This document shows, one piece after another, positions 7,154-8,955 of a stretch of 8,955 nt of DNA (its first letter is position 1; each line of letters starts with the position of its first letter). This DNA comes from Limiplasma sp045540635 (GTDB lineage: Bacteria; Bacillota; Clostridia; Christensenellales; Aristaeellaceae): positions 1-8,955 of the forward strand of contig JAZQHO010000156.1 in the NCBI GenBank assembly GCA_045540635.1. The letters run 5' to 3'. The notes below the pieces were generated by a model, which saw only the letters and a list, made by a program, of their open reading frames with translations, did no database searches and was not told the origin of the DNA. The position numbers were made by a program, and so were the translations under genes.

Positions 7154-7182
7154 TTGACAGAACAGAGGTCATCGGTTAATAT
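7154..7182 (+). promoter_or_regulatory. Promoter of the TRAP permease gene
   Basis: Perfect -35 TTGACA (7154-7159), a 17-nt spacer and TAATAT (7177-7182, 4 of 6). An overlapping TATACT (7180-7185, 5 of 6) would need a 20-nt spacer. The consensus -35 with a poor or badly spaced -10 fits a promoter that depends on an activator such as the divergent LysR protein. Transcription would start near 7190. Confidence 0.65.
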
Positions 7183-7202
7183 ACTCAGGAATGGAATAAC
7201 TA

Positions 7203-7222
7203 TCATAGCCATTTGGCTATGA
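7203..7222 (+). repeat. Perfect 8-bp inverted repeat in the permease leader
   Basis: TCATAGCC (7203-7210), spacer ATTT, GGCTATGA (7215-7222). It lies just downstream of the expected transcription start and ends 4 nt before the GAGGAG ribosome binding site (7227-7232). It could be an operator for a repressor or a leader hairpin that affects translation. No T run follows, so it is not a terminator. Confidence 0.7.
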
Positions 7223-7239
7223 CCATGAGGAGTGTTACC

Positions 7240-8598
7240 ATGCCGATATCCATTGTTTATCTCGCCATTATGCTGGTGATGATCTGGCTGCTGATCTCTC
7301 TGGCAAAACGCCCCGTATACGAAGCAATGCTGATCTGCTTCGTTGTGCTGCTGCTGATCTCCGGCCATGCCGGGAATGTGCTTGGCTACATCAACACCGC
7401 TCTCTCCACCTCGCTGCTGTACTCCATGGTGGCATTTGTTGCCATGTCCATTTTGCTTACGAAAACCAAGATCATCGACAGCTGCATCGCGATCATCCTG
7501 TCGCTGGTGGGTCGTTTGACCGGCGGCGCAGGCTATGCTGCGGTGGTGGCCAGCGCCTTTATGGGTGCGCTGTCCGGCTCCGGCCCCGGCAACGTGATGG
7601 CAACCGGCACCCTCACCATTCCTGCCATGAAGCGCAGCGGCTTCCCCGCCGAGCTGGCTGCCAACATCGAGAGCAATGCCAGCTACATGGGCAACATGAT
7701 CCCGCCCTCCTCCAACATCGTGGCTGCCATGGGTGCTTTTACTGCCCTCTACCCCGAACTGGGGCTGACCACCGGTCAGTTCTGGATCGTTCTGTGGGGC
7801 TTTGCGCTGTGGTTCCTTTTGCAGCGTCTGGTGATGGTATGGGGCTTCTGCAAATACTACAAGGTAAAGCCCATGAACCCCGACGAGGTGCCCAGCTTCC
7901 GGGAGACCATCAAGCAGGGCTGGCAGGCCATCCTGCTGCCGGTGATCATTCTGGCCCCCTTCGTGCTGGACTATCTCTTTAAGGAGACCTTCTTTACCGA
8001 ACGTCTGGGAGCCACCGGTGCCAAGTATATGTCCAGCTCCATCCTGCTGTTCATCGGTGGTATCTCATCCCTCTATGCCTGTTGCATCTCCAAGGACAAG
8101 AGCTGCGTTACCCCCGCGGGTCTCATTGATATGTTTGCCAAGGGCATCAAGACCATCGCTCCCTCCATCGGCGTGTGCCTGTTCGGCTACATGATCGGCG
8201 CTCTGTTTGCAGACATGAACGTTTCCGAGGAACTGGGCGTGCTGATCGACAAGCTGAACTTTGGCAAATTCGCCACCGTGCTGATTATTTGCATCATCAC
8301 CTGCTTTATGGGCATGGTGATCCCCGGCTCGTCGCTGGTGGTCATCTTCGGGCCTATGTTCATTACCACGCTGGCCAACGCCGGGGTGGATCCCCTGCTG
8401 GCAGCTGCTTCCCTGCCCTGCATCTGCGGCGTGATGTGCGGCATCACGCCCCCGCTGGGTCTGGGCATGTATGCCGGTATGACCATTGCTGAATCCGATT
8501 TCAACAAGACCTTCAAGAACAACCTGTGGTGGGTGGCTGCTCAGTTTGTTCTGCAGGTGATCGTACTGATGGGCTGGCTGCCCATTCTGGGTCTGTAA
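7240..8598 (+). CDS. TRAP-type transporter large permease (DctM-like)
   Basis: A 452-residue polytopic inner-membrane protein with about a dozen hydrophobic segments, normal for the DctM/ion-transporter family. The two family repeats are visible: GALSGSGPGN from residue 109 with the following TIPAMKRSGF and IPPSSN (154-159), and the second-half counterpart GMVIPGSS followed by GITPPLG (401-407). Relatives drive sodium- or proton-coupled uptake of organic acids such as C4-dicarboxylates. The ATG at 7240 is preferred because GAGGAG (7227-7232) is 7 nt upstream; the in-frame TTG at 7213 and ATGs at 7219 and 7225 lie in the inverted repeat or ribosome-binding region. No solute-binding subunit is encoded in the window, and the usual four-helix DctQ is absent; a short membrane protein follows 13 nt after the stop. 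The substrate is unknown. Probably controlled by the divergent LysR regulator. Confidence 0.87.
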   Translation: MPISIVYLAIMLVMIWLLISLAKRPVYEAMLICFVVLLLISGHAGNVLGYINTALSTSLLYSMVAFVAMSILLTKTKIIDSCIAIILSLVGRLTGGAGYAAVVASAFMGALSGSGPGNVMATGTLTIPAMKRSGFPAELAANIESNASYMGNMIPPSSNIVAAMGAFTALYPELGLTTGQFWIVLWGFALWFLLQRLVMVWGFCKYYKVKPMNPDEVPSFRETIKQGWQAILLPVIILAPFVLDYLFKETFFTERLGATGAKYMSSSILLFIGGISSLYACCISKDKSCVTPAGLIDMFAKGIKTIAPSIGVCLFGYMIGALFADMNVSEELGVLIDKLNFGKFATVLIICIITCFMGMVIPGSSLVVIFGPMFITTLANAGVDPLLAAASLPCICGVMCGITPPLGLGMYAGMTIAESDFNKTFKNNLWWVAAQFVLQVIVLMGWLPILGL

Positions 8599-8611
8599 GG
8601 AGGCGTCAACG

Positions 8612-8905
8612 ATGAAAGAAACCTGCAAGAAGATCTCCGAGGTTTTGAAGAAGGTTTTTGGCTGCGGCATCATGGTTTGCCTGTTTGCCGGCGGTCTTAC
8701 CTTCTTCGGCTATCTGGCAGCGCTGGTGATCGGCGGCGATACGGCTGCTGCGATCTGCCATTTTATCTACAAAAAGTGTTTCCCGGTGATCATCTACCTC
8801 TCCAACATTATGATCCTGCTGGGGCTGGCAAGCTTGTACCTTGCCGGCGAAAAAGCGCTGACCACCGATAAGAAGAAGTCCTTGAAGCACGAAGGCGAGC
8901 GGTAA
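8612..8905 (+). CDS. Small two-helix membrane protein co-transcribed with the TRAP permease
   Basis: A 97-residue protein I do not recognise as a named family. It has a short basic N-terminus (MKETCKKISEVLKK), a hydrophobic segment at about residues 15-41, a loop with AAAICHFIYKKC, a second hydrophobic segment at about 57-80, and a charged tail rich in Lys and Glu. The ribosome binding site TAAGGAGG (8596-8603) is 8 nt from the ATG and contains the stop codon of the permease gene, so the two are tightly coupled. Position suggests an accessory or small subunit of the transporter. DctQ subunits are usually about 160 residues with four helices, so this would be a half-size form if it plays that role. 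That role is inference; the reality of the gene is well supported. Confidence 0.75.
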   Translation: MKETCKKISEVLKKVFGCGIMVCLFAGGLTFFGYLAALVIGGDTAAAICHFIYKKCFPVIIYLSNIMILLGLASLYLAGEKALTTDKKKSLKHEGER

Positions 8906-8955
8906 CACGCAAACCCAAAAACAAGTCGGATCGTAGCCATGTCGTTCTGTGAGCC

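Noticed and set aside
6192..7157. A 321-codon open frame on the + strand opposite the LysR gene
   Set aside because: The LysR frame has the helix-turn-helix, effector domain and ribosome binding site; the + strand frame has none and is compositional.
7074..7172. Longer LysR start adding 33 residues
   Set aside because: The extension covers the LysR gene's own promoter and ribosome binding site and has no LysR homology. AGGAGG lies 6 nt before the shorter start.
7213..7239. TTG (7213) or ATG (7219, 7225) starts for the TRAP permease
   Set aside because: These lie in the inverted repeat or beside the GAGGAG site, whereas the ATG at 7240 has that site at a 7-nt spacing.

Overview
The window reads as a chromosomal stretch from a G+C-rich gut-type Firmicute. 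The strong AGGAGG-type ribosome binding sites, the codon use and the gene families fit an Oscillospiraceae/Ruminococcaceae member such as Faecalibacterium or a relative. That placement is inference from style, not a database match. I see no tRNA, rRNA, CRISPR array, insertion sequence or phage gene.

Region 1 (1-1490) is the tail of a surface-polysaccharide cluster. It holds the C-terminal 220 residues of UDP-galactopyranose mutase (glf), then a DUF4422 glycosyltransferase-like protein overlapping it by ATGA, then a strong intrinsic terminator. Glf makes UDP-galactofuranose, so the cluster probably builds a Galf-containing capsule or cell-wall glycan.

Region 2 (1516-6177) is a compact four-gene unit on the + strand. 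It has its own promoter (TTTACT, 17 nt, TATAAT) and ends in a strong bidirectional terminator. The genes are an acyl carrier protein, an MBOAT membrane O-acyltransferase, a membrane-anchored SGNH-type protein, and an AMP-forming acyl/aminoacyl ligase. This is the same set of parts as the Dlt system (ligase A, MBOAT B, carrier C, exported D), but in the order C-B-D-A. The ligase also appears to lack the residues that DltA uses to recognise D-alanine. The best reading is a Dlt-like machine that loads an acyl group onto a carrier, passes it through the membrane by the MBOAT, and attaches it to an extracellular polymer with help from the SGNH protein. The acyl group and the acceptor are unknown; the neighbouring Galf glycan is one candidate acceptor.

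Region 3 (6180-8955) is a separate, divergently arranged module. A LysR-type regulator lies on the - strand, facing away from a + strand gene for a DctM-like TRAP transporter large permease. That gene is followed by a 97-residue two-helix membrane protein of unknown family. The 166-nt gap between regulator and permease holds a promoter for each direction, an AT-rich dyad at the usual LysR-box distance, and a perfect 8-bp inverted repeat just before the permease ribosome binding site. The last 50 bases show no recognisable feature.
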